From assembly GCA_020137815.1 (NCBI GenBank), contig CM035359.1, positions 6,214,179-6,278,178 of the forward strand: a stretch of 64,000 bases of DNA. The letters are read 5' to 3'. The DNA comes from Hormiphora californensis (lineage: Eukaryota; Ctenophora; Tentaculata; Cydippida; Pleurobrachiidae). Shown here in pieces: positions 1 through 17,690 of this stretch; position 1 is the first letter of the stretch, and each line of letters opens with the position of its first letter. A model generated the notes under the pieces. That model was given only the letters and a program-made list of their open reading frames with translations, was not told where the DNA came from and made no database searches. The position numbers and the translations under genes are program-made.

Positions 1-1458
1 ATTGGTACACGCATACGACGCCTGGCGATAGAGAGGGGTGGTGGGGAGTTAGATATAAAGCATGAAACACAAATAAAATGTCTGATCTCGGCGTCACGAA
101 ATCACGCTACCTAGGTGCAAGTAGTGTAATAGTAGTTGATTACTTACCGTGGTTCCAAAGTCGTATGTTGTGTAGGAAACCTCCCCGTTGCTGGGACCAT
201 CCAGTTTCCCGCACCCACAGGTCCGGTACACAAACTTGGGCTTAACTTCAGCTGTGGGGGATATATTGTGTTAGTTAGCCGCTAAATGTGGGGGAGATAT
301 CGTGTTAGTTAGCCGCTAAATTACATTGCTAGAGCATCTCTCTCCATGCCCCGGTTTGAACAAACGACCGTTAAATATCACACCACACGTAGTCAACAAT
401 CACTAGTTTTAGCGGCTAATACTACTCGACAACTACTACTACTACTACTGGGCTCCCTTCTAAAGAGAGAAATATAACTCACGGAGTGGTTCCCAGGTAG
501 CTAGTCGAGTGTACCCCCCAGGACACCCTGGACCTTGTAGCGCATCTTGCTGGTTAGAGTTCAGATCACAGGTGAAAAGGAGACAGAAATCAGAGACTAT
601 CTCACCGTTCTGGTAACCCTGTGGAGAGGTGTGTGGTTAGAGAGGTGTGGTTAGAGAGATGTGGTTAGAGAGAAGTGGTTATGTAACTTGGGAGGGGAGA
701 GATGTTTGGGTGGTTGCAACATTTGACGCCCCCTGGCATGACCCTACTAAAATAGCTTCACACTTACTGATTTGATAAGATCCCTAATCGCATCCTCAGC
801 ACCAGTAGACATTCCATCAGCATAGTTACCTAGGTAACCAACTCCAAGGGAAAACTCGCCGAATCTGTCAGAGAAGTCACCCTGAAAACAAGAGTTGTTA
901 GTGGTGATGAAGAAGAAGATGATTGGTAGCAACCAAATTATCCCTAGTATTTCACGCGGCCTACCATCTTCATATAGATCCAAGAGTAAAAGTCATTTAT
1001 CCACATACCTGTAGGGACCAGCCACGTCCCTCGAATATAGTTCCCTCGGCAGAAACATAGAAATTGTAGATCAGATCGGAGTAGCCAGACTTCTGATTCT
1101 CGGTTTGGATTTGCCGTAACATCAGTTTACATGATTCGTCAGCCGAACACGTTCCCCCTCCATCCCCGATTACTACATCTGTTATTCGTGTCATGGTGGG
1201 GATGGCACCTTTACTGGATTCGGAACCCCAGTCATATCTGCAAGAGGAGGGAGAGGTTCGTGGTGTGGAATGTAATTCTTGTCAGTTTTCTAGCAGCCAA
1301 ACTCTCCGATCACATTCTGTTTCTAAATGCATCTGAATCATCTATCAAGTCTCTAAAATGTATGAGTTCCCTCTCTTTTTACTGTACCTGTCTATGATGG
1401 TCAGGGATGAGGCAATACCGAGTAGCAATACCAGGCTCTGTAGACTTCTGAGAATCAT
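1..1458 (-). CDS. Secreted PGRP-like domain fused to sushi (CCP) domain, 3' end off window
   Basis: Six exons read right to left: 1458-1388, 1237-1009, 881-768, 618-483, 251-148 and 21-1 (continuing off the edge). All junctions are GT-AG and the phase is consistent throughout. Exon 1 gives a signal peptide (MILRSLQSLVLLLGIASS). Exons 1-4 encode a peptidoglycan-recognition fold: R-Y-D-W-G start, paired Cys (GGTCSADESC), then IYNFYVS, EGRGW, LGVGYLGNY and GCPGG. Exons 5-6 begin a sushi domain (RTCGCGKLDGPSNG, then SYACTN). In catalytic PGRPs zinc is held by the first His of HHT, a His in the GHR segment and the Cys of CPG. Here HHT reads GDG and GHR reads FTC; only the Cys remains. The product should therefore be a secreted binder, not an amidase. 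The fold call is strong; the ligand is unknown. Confidence 0.85.
254..323. repeat. Tandem duplication (~34 bp, two copies) beside exon 5 acceptor
   Basis: Two near-identical copies containing TGTTAGTTAGCCGCTAAAT lie in the intron. On the minus strand the copy nearest the exon ends in the CCCCCACAG acceptor of exon 5 of the PGRP-like gene. Confidence 0.75.
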
Positions 1459-3299
1459 GCTATTGGATGAATTCCAAGGGTTAATTAACAATGTTAAACT
1501 CGGGGTGATTTTGATGACATTGGTATTGGCAGGAAAACAAACATCAACCTGTACAAAAGGGGAAAAAGAACGAGATCACAACATCTGAACGGGCATCTCA
1601 ACCAAGGGGAGAACATCTGAACCGAATGATCATCCAAAATCAAGATCATGCAAATCAGGTAATTAACAACTGGTGTGCAACAGATGTTCCGCTTTTTTTC
1701 TGAACTTAGTCCGCGTTCCTAATTATCACCCACAGGGGCCAACGTGGACAAAGTGAGGAGAGGGAAAGAGAGAGGGAAAAGAGAGAGGAGAGAGAGAGAG
1801 AGAGAGAGGGGAGAGGAGAGAACTGAATAGGCCCATAGAATGCTCCAAAGGAATTACACACAAAACCTCCACACAAAAGAACAAAGATATTATATTCTGG
1901 ACGAGTCTCGACTGAAGTTTGTAATTCAAATCCAGATCCAACATTTACCGGGATCTTCTTTCGCCCCTAATCTCACCCAACCTCCAGTCAGACTCCCCCA
2001 ACTATTCTCTTCTGTCTCCCCGCACCTTATCATCGTTTACCCCACATTGTGTTACAATTGAAATGTGAGATCATTGACACGACGGAGCCTGGCTCAGACA
2101 GTCCTCGTTTTGGTTATCAGTGCACTCAGATCGAGTCGGTGCTGCTACTTGCTAGACAAGACGTGACTCGGAACTGGAGCCTGGCTCCATACAACACCAA
2201 TGTGAACAACCCGACACAATGAAATGCATTGAGGGATAGCAAGAGGATCTTACAAATGCAATAATGCTGTGTAAGGCCAAATGTAAAGTTAGGATCGGCA
2301 GGAGGCTTTGGAGGGTGGATTAACCCAGGGTTGGGTTAACCGCAATTACCCCTAATTACACACAGAGAGAGAGAAGAAAAAGAGAGAGAGAGAAAAGAGA
2401 GAGCTTGTTCCAAGGGAGAGAGCATTGAATCACCGCCCTCTTGAAAACCGTAAAGTGTACCAATTGTGCACTATACGGTGCTTCAAATTGTACAAGGGCT
2501 TCAATGGGCGTGCGAGCAGGTCTCTAGTAGAGATTCAAAGGCGTGCGTTGCCTGAAGGGCTTCATGGGACACTGAAACACAATACCTGACAACCCTGGAC
2601 GCATACAACACGCCTGTATGAGAGAGAGAGAAAGGGAGAGAGAGAGAAAGGGAGAGAGAGAGAAAGGGAGAGAGAGAGAAAGGGAGAGAGGGGAGCTGAT
2701 AGATAGTAGAGACGAGAGAGTTCTAGTCTCTCTCTCGCTCGTGATTCTCAGGCGCGCGCGCTCTCTCTCGCTCTATCTCTCTCTCTCTAGCTCTCCCTCC
2801 TCTCTCTGCTCTCCTCTCTCTCGCCTCTCGCTCTCTTCTCTCTCTTTCTGCGTCGTTCCCGCTAACGTACAGGCTCTAAGCGTGCTTGAGGGGCACTTCT
2901 GTTGTGTTGTAACCCGAGATTTATAATACGGAACGTTGTTTCCTGACAATAACAACCCAGAGGCTCAGTAAGACTAGGGAAGTATGTACTACTGAACAGG
3001 CAAACAAGCAATGCAATACGATTATGACTCCCTCACAAACAAGAGATGAGTACTTGAACAACGAGCAGTTCGAGTGGGGAGGAGCTTGTAGGACAAGGAG
3101 CAGCAGTGCCAGGGGGTATCTGAGGATCTGGACCAATCACAATAGAGGTCTAACATCACGTGATCAGCTGACAGCCAATCAGAATGCAGTATTACAGTCA
3201 CGTGACATGTGTGTGGTAGGTGATTAATAGATCTGGTATCCATGCTGGAGGTCGCAGATAAGATGTGTTTGTCACACTGGTGGAAGAGTTAGGGTGGGG

Positions 3300-3356
<57 letters not shown>

Positions 3357-3860
3357 GGGGGGGAGCTAGTTAATTAGAAGGATGGCGTCATGATTGTTCC
3401 CTACAGAACCATTCTGTCACCGGGTGGTACAACCCTGCCACCACCCTACCCTGGCTCTCTCTCCAGCCTCTCTCTCTCTCTCTCTCTTTCTATCCACCCC
3501 TCAGTCCTGACTCTCCCCTACCCTGGCTCTCCCTCCAGCCCCTCTCTCTCTTCTTCTATCCACCCCTCAGTCCTGACTCTCCCCTACCCTGGCTCTCCCT
3601 CCAGCCCCTCTCTCTTCTTCTATCCACCCCTCAGTCCTGACTCTCCTCCCACGCTGGTGACAGCTAAACAAGCATGAGGGAGACACTGCAGGACACACCC
3701 AGTCAGTATAATAGTAGTACGATGGGGTCATTGAAATTAGTCAGAATAGCCTGTCAGGGTGGACCAAGCACTTGCGGGTTTGGCAGACAAGACACAACGA
3801 TGTATCGAGGGATGGGGGCTAGAGAATCGTTTGGCAATCACCATGGGTTAAAACGGGAAA
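1459..3860. repeat. GA/CT microsatellite-rich non-coding DNA
   Basis: GA/AG tracts lie at about 1769-1822, 2362-2402, 2617-2690 and 3298-3363, CT tracts at about 2720-2850, and a ~55-bp CT-rich unit is repeated three times at about 3450-3650. Around 3130-3210 there are two CACGTG E-boxes and inverted CCAAT motifs. No exon with domain support is visible. Open frames here are only RERE/LSLS translations of the repeats. Confidence 0.7.
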
Positions 3861-5190
3861 CACCGAATTTCGGTTTGGTTCGGTTCGGTTCGGAAAATTT
3901 GGTGTTTTTTGGGGGTTTGGTTTCGGTTCGGTTTGGTAGGGAAATTTTTGGGGCCCAACCACCCAAATTTTTTTTGGGCAAAAAAATGGGCCCGAAATCC
4001 CGGGGGGGTTTTTCACAAAATTTTTCAATTATTTTACGAAAATTGTTGGATTTTAAATTTAATTTCGCCGTATTAAACCCTTTCGAATCGGGGGTGCTAT
4101 GTGGGAAAAGTTTTTCCCATTACGGTTCGATATGGATTGATTTTTATACCTGACTTCCCTCGAATCGTGTCCCATGAGGGGTTAACAAATTCGAAAATTT
4201 TTTTTTTCAAAAATTTATGGGGAGCACCGATCAAGGTGTTTTTGAATCTTTTCTCTGAAATTTTGTAAAAAAATTTTTGGAAAAAATTTCAAATCAATTT
4301 TGGGAAAAATTTTCATTCAATTTTTCTCAACGTGTTTTGAACGGGATTTCTAAGCGGGAGTGATGTTGCTTTATTGTGGGGCCGGATGTTTTGCTGAACG
4401 TGATCCCCCCCTCAAACTAATTGGAAGTTTGGGGGAAAAATTCATGTTTCAATAAATCCTCTAATTAGCGGAACACTGCCGCAAGCATCACCCTTCGCAA
4501 CACACGTACGGCAAAAATTTACATAAATTTTTTTTTCCGAAATTGCTTTGAAAAATTTTACAAAGTTTTTTCACAAAATTAAATTTTCTCTAAAAATTTA
4601 TGGAGAGCATCGTCAAGGTTTGAGAATCTTACCTGAAAATTTTTTGGAAATTTTTTTTTTTGAAAAAAAAAATTTTTGGTAAAACGATTCTGTTTTTAAA
4701 TCGACAATGCTAAACGGATATGTTGGTAATTCGTGGTCCGAGATGGATTGTGCTGATACGTGATCCCCCATCAAATCTAATTAGGAAATTTAGAGAGACA
4801 CGATTCATGGTTCGTTTAATCCTGCTAATTAGCAATACCATTCCCGTATAGCATTGCCGATTCGCAACACGATTCGTACCGCAAAAATTGACATAGAAAA
4901 ATTTACGATAAAATTGACTTTGAAAATTTTTTCACAAAATTGACTTTGAAATTTTTTCAAACATTTTTTAACAAAATTTCAGAGAATGATTCTCAATACC
5001 TTGATCGGTGCTCTCCATGACTTTTTAGAGAAACATTTATATAGAAAAAGTTTTGTATGGTTCGGTTCGGTTCGGTTACCGAAATTCGGTTCGGTTCGGT
5101 TCGGTTCGGTTCGGTAAAAAAGTTTTTCAAATTCGGTTCGGTTCGGTTCGGTGGAAAAAAACCCGGTTCGGTCGTTTCCTGGTTAAAAAC
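3860..5190. repeat. Decayed AT-rich element bounded by GGTTCGG-type arrays
   Basis: Short arrays of GGTTC/TTCGG units lie near both ends (3870-3935 and 5055-5170). Between them are two diverged copies of a ~380-bp block: the segment containing ATTTATGGRGAGCA begins near 4206 and again near 4590, followed both times by a CGTGATCCCCC segment and a gap around CTAATTAG. A reverse copy of the GAGCACCGATCAAGG segment lies near 5010. No coding capacity was recognised. Confidence 0.55.
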
Positions 5191-6211
5191 AAGGACCAAC
5201 AATTCGTGAGCCCTGGATTGAAAAGGTAGAATTCTAACTCATACTGTGTTCTAATACTAACATCAAATTTAATTAAAAGAGGACATGTTCTAGATCTCAC
5301 GTGACTACTTGATTAAGATTGGGTAGACTTGTGTGAAAACAGGGGGAATTAAATAGGGGCCCCGGGTCAGATGTACAGTGTGGATTGCCATGGGGGCTGC
5401 TGCTGTTAGACACTAATTGAAACGGTAGTAGGCGACCTGCTGCACACAGGTGGCTCACGCATCCAAACTACTAAATCTGATCGCAAGAAAATGATCCTAT
5501 CTGACCAAGAAACAGTAAACTTTTCCGAAATGAAACAGGTTATTTAAGAGGGCTCCTGGGCTGTGGAGTATAACAAGTTCTGAACTGGAATAAAAGCGTT
5601 ACAGTTGGAAGTAGAGAGGTGGAACAAGAATCGGATCAGCATTTCCGGAAGCTATCAACTGAGAGATAGAAAGATAGAGGGAGGGAGAGATGGAGAGAGA
5701 GAAAGTGAGGCTGAGAGATCTAAGGCGGAAGGTAATAAACCGTTTGACCACTGACTGATCGTTGGCCACAACAATGAGTAGCGACACAAAAAGAAAAAAG
5801 GAAAAACAAAAAAGGGAGAGGGAGAGAACGAGGAGAAAAAATGGAGAGAGAGAGGGAGAGAGAGAGCGAGAGGGCCGAGCGAGATAGAGAGATGAGAGAG
5901 AGCGAGAGATAGAGAGAGAGCGGAAGAGAGAGAGCTATCGTGCAGCGTCATAGATCTTATATCATCTCTCTCTATATACTATAGAGATTATATCCTATAT
6001 ATATCTCTCTATCTCTCTCTCTATAGCTCCTATCTCTCTCTCTCTTCTCTTCTCTCTCTCTCTCTCTCTCTCCTCTCTCTCCTCGCATACCACAGTTCAC
6101 ACTGATCACGTGACAAGCTTACTGTAAACCGCACCGTTACTACTTGGTCACGTGACTGATTGGGGGACGTGCAAGGCATTAGCACGCTGCTGGCACACGA
6201 TTCACACAGAA

Positions 6212-6254
<43 letters not shown>

Positions 6255-6310
6255 AAGGAGAGCGAAGGTGAGTGAGGAGAGAGAAAAGAGAGAGAGACCT
6301 ATGGTCATTC
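5191..6310. repeat. Non-coding DNA with compound GA/CT microsatellites
   Basis: Dense GA and CT repeats fill about 5655-6075 and 6210-6300. A short interval at 6105-6160 has two GTCACGTGA-type E-boxes. No gene is supported. Confidence 0.65.
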
Positions 6311-10661
<4,351 letters not shown>

Positions 10662-11369
10662 CTCAGCATTATATCAGTACTATAGAATCATTCGATCAAA
10701 GTATACACACCACTCTCAAGCATACTAATAATATCAGTATCTTAAATTTGAATCTAGACGCACTAGTAAAAACACGGAGCAGTAGTCAGAACAATGAGTT
10801 TTCTGACCGTGACAATGTCGATCTGATCACAATCTCGCGAGACTAAACAGGGGTGCAGACAACGAATAAGGGCGAGGGTATAATGGCCAAACAATAAACT
10901 GTCTCATACTGCAGCAGTACGTCACAATGGAGTTACAATATCATTCTTATCTAAGACAAATTGATAACACAGGGTGCCCCCCTGTACCAAGAAAGGGGAG
11001 GGGTGTGATGATGTAATTCTGGGTGCTATGACGTCACCCTGGGTGCTATTACGTCACCAAGTGTATCACCATGGTGATATCATCAGAATTCAGAGCATCA
11101 AAGTAGTCAGCAAGGATACTGATTGGCAACCCAAAAGGTCGATGATAATCAATACTGCAATGCTACAAGTGACTGCAAAATATTTCTTCAAAAAGCACGC
11201 CAACACACATCTGCTGCTACAGATCAATAGATCGTCCAGTGTTTCCTTCACACAAAGCTACACACAGATCACGATCCATGTTCCCTACATGTGTGTTATT
11301 TGATAGGCCCGCCACCTGTGCCATGAGTTAACCCAGTTAGTGAGGGAGAGAGAGACGTTGTAACCTGAT

Positions 11370-11565
11370 CCAAACACCACCAATCAGAACTTCTCGTTGA
11401 GATCACGTGATAAAATGCAGCCCTCTGATTGGCTGGTCAAAGCTCACTGGCAGCTAATCAGGAACCTGGATTTGGAGCACTTGACAACAACAGCCAATAA
11501 GAAGACTTGAATCTGATCACGTGACGGTGGTTAGCCAATGGGAAGGCTGCATTTTGGCCACATGA
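11370..11565. promoter_or_regulatory. Cluster of CCAAT boxes and E-boxes
   Basis: The interval holds ACCAATCAG, ATCACGTGAT, CTGATTGGCTG, GCCAATAAG, ATCACGTGAC and GCCAATGGG within 200 bp. Similar mixtures occur near 3130-3210 and 15700-15780. They resemble the CCAAT/E-box core of the MITE family further right, so these may be older relatives of that repeat and not real promoters. No adjacent gene was recognised. Confidence 0.4.
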
Positions 11566-11929
11566 AAGATAGCGGGTTTGAATGCTGAGAATGGGATGGG
11601 TAATTGGGTGTGAAGGATTCAGGGGGGACCGCACTGGACCAGGAATAGAAATGATGGACCCGAGTTATTTTACCAGCACTGTAAAATGACTCCAGACTCA
11701 TTTATTTACCGCGTTGGATATGATACTACTGGTAAAAACAGGACTGAGGAGTGAGGACGCAATATGGCTTTAGGAAAGTAAATGAGAGTTTGAAATCTCT
11801 ACCACTCATTCCGGAATGAACCAAAAATTAAGGAGTTTAATCGATTTGGAATCATTCTGCCAACGGAATTATAGAATCGGGGTAAATAAATTATAGAATC
11901 GGGGTCTTAAATCGTAGAGGGAAAGACTA

Positions 11930-12668
11930 TGGTAGATCTCGAATGACAAATGAATAACGGTATTTCTAAAAAATTTTAAAAAACCCCCCTTAAAAGGAAA
12001 AGGGGGTTTTCTGTTGAAAATTTTTAAAATAAAAAAAATTAAAAAAGAAAAAAATTTTTAAGTTTGAAAAAAGAAAAAATTTATAAGCTTAAAAGGAAGT
12101 TTTTTTGAAAACGGAAAGGGGACGGTGGGTAAAAAAAAAAGAAACAAAAAATTAAAAAGGCGGCCGGGGGAAAAGGGGTTTGGCCCAATTGCGGAATCCC
12201 CCCCCCCCGGAAAAACATTTCGGGGGTTTAAACCCTGGAAATGGTGGGTCTGACATGACTTTCTTTCTCCCCCCTAGGATCCACGGGGGGTTTTTTGGGG
12301 GTTTTTAAAAAGAAAAAATATTACCCCACATAAGTTTCCCCTTTTCAAGAAAATGATTTTAAGCAGTTTTTAAAAAAAAAAGGGGGGGGGGAAAAAAACG
12401 GGGAAAAACCCTTCTTTTTTTTTCTTCTTTTCAATCCCCTTTTTTTCCCCCCCCCTTTTTAATAAAAAATTTCCGGGGGCCCCGGGAAATTATTTTTTCC
12501 CCCAAAAAAGGGGGTGGGGGGGGAGAAAAAGGGGGGGAAAAAAACCCCAGAATTTTGGAAAAAAAGGGGTAATTTTTTGGGGGGCCCTGCCCCCTTTGGG
12601 TCCCCGGGGGGGGGTCTTAAAATTTAAAAGGGGGATGGTTCTCCTGGGGGTTCCCCCATAAAATACCT

Positions 12669-12725
<57 letters not shown>

Positions 12726-12728
12726 AAA

Positions 12729-12798
<70 letters not shown>

Positions 12799-13330
12799 TT
12801 TTTTTTTTTTTTTTTTCCCCCCCCCCCCCCCCCCGGGGGCGGGATTGTAAAAAACCCCCTCCCGTTTTAAGGCCCCCCCCAAAATTTTTAAAGGGGGGGG
12901 GGGGGGGGGGGGGAGAGGGGGGAAAGGGGGGAGAGAGGGAACCCCTGGTATGAAATAACGTGAAAAAGGGCTCAACCATTTAATGGGTTCGGGCATGGTA
13001 AATTCAAGCTTGGAAGAAAACAATTAGAATTTTGCAAAGAGCGAAAACTCCAAAACCCCATCTCTTATCTCTTTACTCCTTACTCCCCCTTTTATCTCTA
13101 TCTCTCTCCTCTTCCTTTACTTTCTTTTCTCTAAACCCTTCCTCCCTTCCCAAAACTTGTACAATCCCTATTTTTTTCATTTTAAAAAAAAAATTTAAAA
13201 AAAAATGCATAAAAATTTTTTGGGGGGGGGGGCCCCCCCGGGGGGGGGGGGGGGGGGGAGGAGAAAGGGGAGGGGGGGAAATTTTTCCTCCTTTTTTCAG
13301 TATAGGTTCCCATAATCCCCGGGGGGGGCC
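11930..13330. other. Homopolymer-dominated stretch, possibly unreliable sequence
   Basis: Long pure C runs (about 12670-12715 and 12731-12798), A, T and G runs, and text made almost entirely of homopolymers. The proline- and glycine-rich frames here are translations of these runs. This could be real low-complexity DNA, but it looks like noisy long-read consensus. Confidence 0.6.
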
Positions 13331-14179
13331 AGTCCAGCAGTAAGAGAACCCATAATGACCAAGTTCAAAGTTCAAACCCGGGACGCAGTGAGAGAAAGTC
13401 AAACACGAACTTTAATAAAAAGGGAAACAAGACAAAATTTAAAAGTTTCAAACATGAAGTTGACAGAATACAGAACTAAATCTAACAGGGATCTCACTAA
13501 GAGGACCATTTTTGACACACAAAGTGTCACCGATCGCGAGTGTGCTGCTGAGTGTGGGACAGTTAAAAAACTTTTAACTTCCATTAGGGGGCAGAGGGGG
13601 CTCACAAGAGAGAGGAGAGAGAGAGAGGAGGGAAAACGGGAAGAAAGACAGGGGTAAAAAGAGAGGGGGAGAGAGGGGAAATGAAAAAGAAATATCAAAA
13701 AAGGGGGCAAAAGGTAGACCGCTGGGTGCCAAAATGATAATCTACTGCACTAATCACACTAAACCCCCCGGTACCAGTGTGACACTGGTTCATTGCCCTC
13801 AGTAACATCCACCAAATCGAGAGAGAACTGTCTGGCGCCGCAAGACAGACACAAAAAAGGTTCAGAGAACAGAGAATTTAAAATAAACTAGGATGAGAGT
13901 AATTGTTGGAGCGCTAACACAGTCCAAGGTAAACATCTCATTGTGCGTACATTGACGCCCCTCTCTGAATACATCGGTTTTATAAACTTGATTGGTCACC
14001 ACCCACCCTCTCTCTATTTATGTCTCTCTCTCTCTCTCTCTCTCTTCAACTCTCTCACTAACTATTTCTCAGTGAGTCTCTCTAAGATGGCTTCTCCCTC
14101 TTTATCTCTCATAGACCATTTTAATAGTGTTTATGTTGGACCTGCTAAACATCATAAACAGCTTCACCTTAGCAAAATT

Positions 14180-14640
14180 TATTGAGCCACTTTCCATCTC
14201 AAACCACTCTCCATCTCAAACCACTCTCCATCTCAAACCACTCTCCATCTCAAACCACTCTCCATCTCAAACCACTCTCCATCACAAACCACTGTCCATC
14301 TCAAACCACGCTCCATCTCAAACCACTCTCCATCTCAAACCACTCTCCATCTCAAACCACGATCCATCTCAAACCACTCTCCATCTCAAACCACTGTCCA
14401 TCTCAAACCACTCTCCATCTCAAACCACTCTCCATCTCAAACCACTCTCCGTCTCAAACCACTCTCCATCTCAAACCACTCTCCATCTCAAATCACTCTC
14501 CATCTCAAACCACTTTCCATCTCAAACCACTTTCCATCTCAAACCACTCCCAATCCCAAACCACTTTCCATCTAAAACCACTCTCCATCTAAAACCACAC
14601 TCCATCTCAAACCACTCTCCATCTCAAACCACTCTCCTCT
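14180..14640. repeat. 17-bp minisatellite, ~26 copies
   Basis: The unit is CCATCTCAAACCACTCT with sporadic substitutions. Three units make 51 bp, so several frames stay open and look like a 17-residue protein repeat; I treat these as artefacts. Confidence 0.9.
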
Positions 14641-14838
14641 TCTTCTCGAGATCTCAACAATTCAGAATATGGGTGTTGTCTTTTCCTTTTTCCCCAAATT
14701 GGGGGTATTGTAAATTAAAAGAAAAATGAAAAATTTGGGCCCCCCCAACAGAGAGAGAGAGAGCGAGCAAAAGGAGAGAGAGAGATGACGGATGGACAAA
14801 GGTAAAAGTAAAACATGGTTCCAATCATTGCTGAGACA

Positions 14839-14874
<36 letters not shown>

Positions 14875-15237
14875 CTCTGAGTGAGTGTGAACTTTGGAGT
14901 AATCAAGAGAATGAGTCTGGGAGAGAAGAAAAGAAAAGAGAGTGCACAAAGTCCAGAAAGAGATTGAGAGATAGAAAATAGACTCTGAGGAGAGTTACCC
15001 ACCCTGTATGAGAGCTCTAAAGATGATTGAGTTTGAATATTCAAACCCATTTTCAGAACCACATTATCAAGCTCATCATCAAAGAGTGGGTCCTGCTAAA
15101 GAGGGAGGGGACTGGAGAGGGAACGGGCTTGGTGGATGAGAGAGAGAAGTGGAGGGAGAGATAGAAGAGAGAGAGAAGAGAAGGAGAGAGAGGAGAGAGA
15201 GAGCGAGAGAGAGGAGAGAGAGAGCGAGGAGAGGCGA

Positions 15238-15283
<46 letters not shown>

Positions 15284-16248
15284 AGAGAGAGAGAGTGAGA
15301 GAGGAGGATACTTTTCAAAACATATAATCATGATCATTCCCCCACATATATTTTGTACAAGAAGTGATGATATCACTTCTCAAGCAGAGAACGGTTACAA
15401 AGTCCCGGTCTATGTTTGCAAAAAGGGGACCCCTCCCTAGATGACTCATCGCCCAGATCATGGCCATTAAAAACTAGACTAACCACATGTAATTTTAGAC
15501 TAACCACATGGGCCAAAATAGGTGAAGTTCTGTAACATTAGAAAACGTTGGGTGGTAAATTCAGAGGATAAACAGACCACAGCAGCTACTACTAGTGGTA
15601 CATTAAAAAGATGGAAAGAACTCTCGATAGGACGACATACTCCTCCCTCCGTAATACGTTTCCGCTCCGCAGGAACGCACAAAAAACCGTGTCTACAGTT
15701 TTGCAGTCACGTGAACTTCATAGCGGCCTCTCATTGGTCTGTTCTGATCATATGATATCAATGCTGCGTTGTGATTGGTGGAGGAATTGTAACAAGGATG
15801 TAAGCGATTACCCTATCAACTCAAAGGGGCGATCATTAGCAATAGATCTTAGTTCTTAGAGAGAGTAGTAAACAGACCTGTTACTACGTCTCGTTCCAGC
15901 AGAACATTAATACATATCATGGTAGTATTAGGATATCATCTTGGACTGATTTCACCGTGGACACCATGAGGCCTCTTGCAACAGGAATAACAAATAAAAT
16001 TAGAGAAATTCACCAATAATGGAGATGATTCTTGACATAGCACGAAGCACTGAACAGTGGGCACTAAAGTTCCACTAGAACTGAAAACTGAGAGACAATT
16101 GTCATGAACACTGTGCCACAATTCACGAAAACCACACACTACTGAATGAGTGAACTGCAGAGTGCAGACTACACGTACACGTGGGTGGCTGAGGGAACAA
16201 CCCGAAAATGGCACGGAACAAGTGTCTATACACGTGGGGTTTCTCTCT

Positions 16249-16341
<93 letters not shown>

Positions 16342-16421
16342 GCTGATGATGATTAGTGTCACAGAAAGACCATATCCTGGTGGAGAGAGAGAGAGAGAGA
16401 GACATGGTAGTTATGAGAGAA

Positions 16422-16489
<68 letters not shown>

Positions 16490-17590
16490 GAGAGAGAGAG
16501 TGAGAGAGTAAGAGAGAGTAAGAGAGAGCGAAAGAGATGGAGATTACTTTCTGAAGATAGAAGACACTAGACAGGCTCTCATGGGAGCGAGACAAATGGC
16601 TCCAATCATGCTGCGAACGCGGTAGTCGACAGAGGAAGATCGTTCAATTAACAGAGAGTATAAAATCCTAACCGTAGACCTCACTATGAAAAGTAATAGG
16701 AATATTATTCAGGGATGAAGAATACAAGAACAAATGTTAACTAAATACTTGTAAAGCATGCTGCTTGGATTCCTTGAAGTTAAAGTCTATATGAGGTCCC
16801 TATTCCTTTGTAAATTCTAAGGAAAGCCTAGACTTTTGACATCCATAACGGATAACCAGCATAAGTATGCACAATGCACATATTTTAAATATAACAGGGT
16901 GTGTAGTACACTGCACACTGTGTACACTGTTCAGAATGTACACACAGAGATAACGAGGAACCAAACTGAGTGTGAAAACGAGAATGATCGACGCGCGAGA
17001 AAGAGGGAGGGGCACCCCCATTTCCCGCCGTTTCTGCTGTCCATGGCTTGACTGCGCGCACGCGCATACTCTCTCAGTCCAATGTCATCGCGCGTTACAG
17101 CACACCAGAATCTGCTGGAACACTGCTGTAGCTTCCATCTGCCAGTAGATGCAAATTTGGTGCGTAACTTAGTGAGGGAGAGAGATAATTTGGTGCGTAC
17201 GCAGCTGCTACTGGGAGATAATTAAGGGCACAAAAGAAGCACACGTCTCTCTTCCGGGCTACAAGAAATTGTGAGAATAATACATGGGGGAATTAAACGA
17301 ATCGATATCGTGCACGTCAGCTTTCTCTTGCACAAAACAGACACTTTTCTCTATATCTCTCTTTTCTCTCAATCAACAATACCCCTCTTTTCAATTCGTT
17401 CTGTTTCCCGGAGTTGGTCATATCTTATCTCTAATTATAGTAACATCTAATCTCTAACCGTAAAATAAACTTATAATCTGATGCAACAGGCACAAAAGGA
17501 TACAAATGAATCATGATAGTCTTCACAAGTAATAACATTTAGTTCCTTACAACCTTTCCTTGCTCGACCCTCTTATACAAAATACATATT
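14641..17590. repeat. Non-coding DNA with GA/CT microsatellites
   Basis: GA tracts lie at about 15140-15305 and 16380-16530, and a CT tract at about 16256-16339. An E-box/CCAAT patch lies at 15700-15780. No gene is supported. Confidence 0.65.
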
Positions 17591-17690
17591 ATAAATTTTA
17601 TTAAAAATAAAAAGGGGTTGAACAACAAAAACTGTCCCTGGGCACAAGAACACAACTAAGATCCCAACAGCAGCTCCATCCAAAGTCACC

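Noticed and set aside
12490-13402. Pro/Gly-rich frames on the minus strand
   Set aside because: They consist of homopolymer C, A, T and G runs in a dubious stretch.
14127-14729. 200-codon frame with a repeating Ser/His/Thr pattern
   Set aside because: A 17-bp minisatellite read in three rotating frames; no promoter, splice or domain support.
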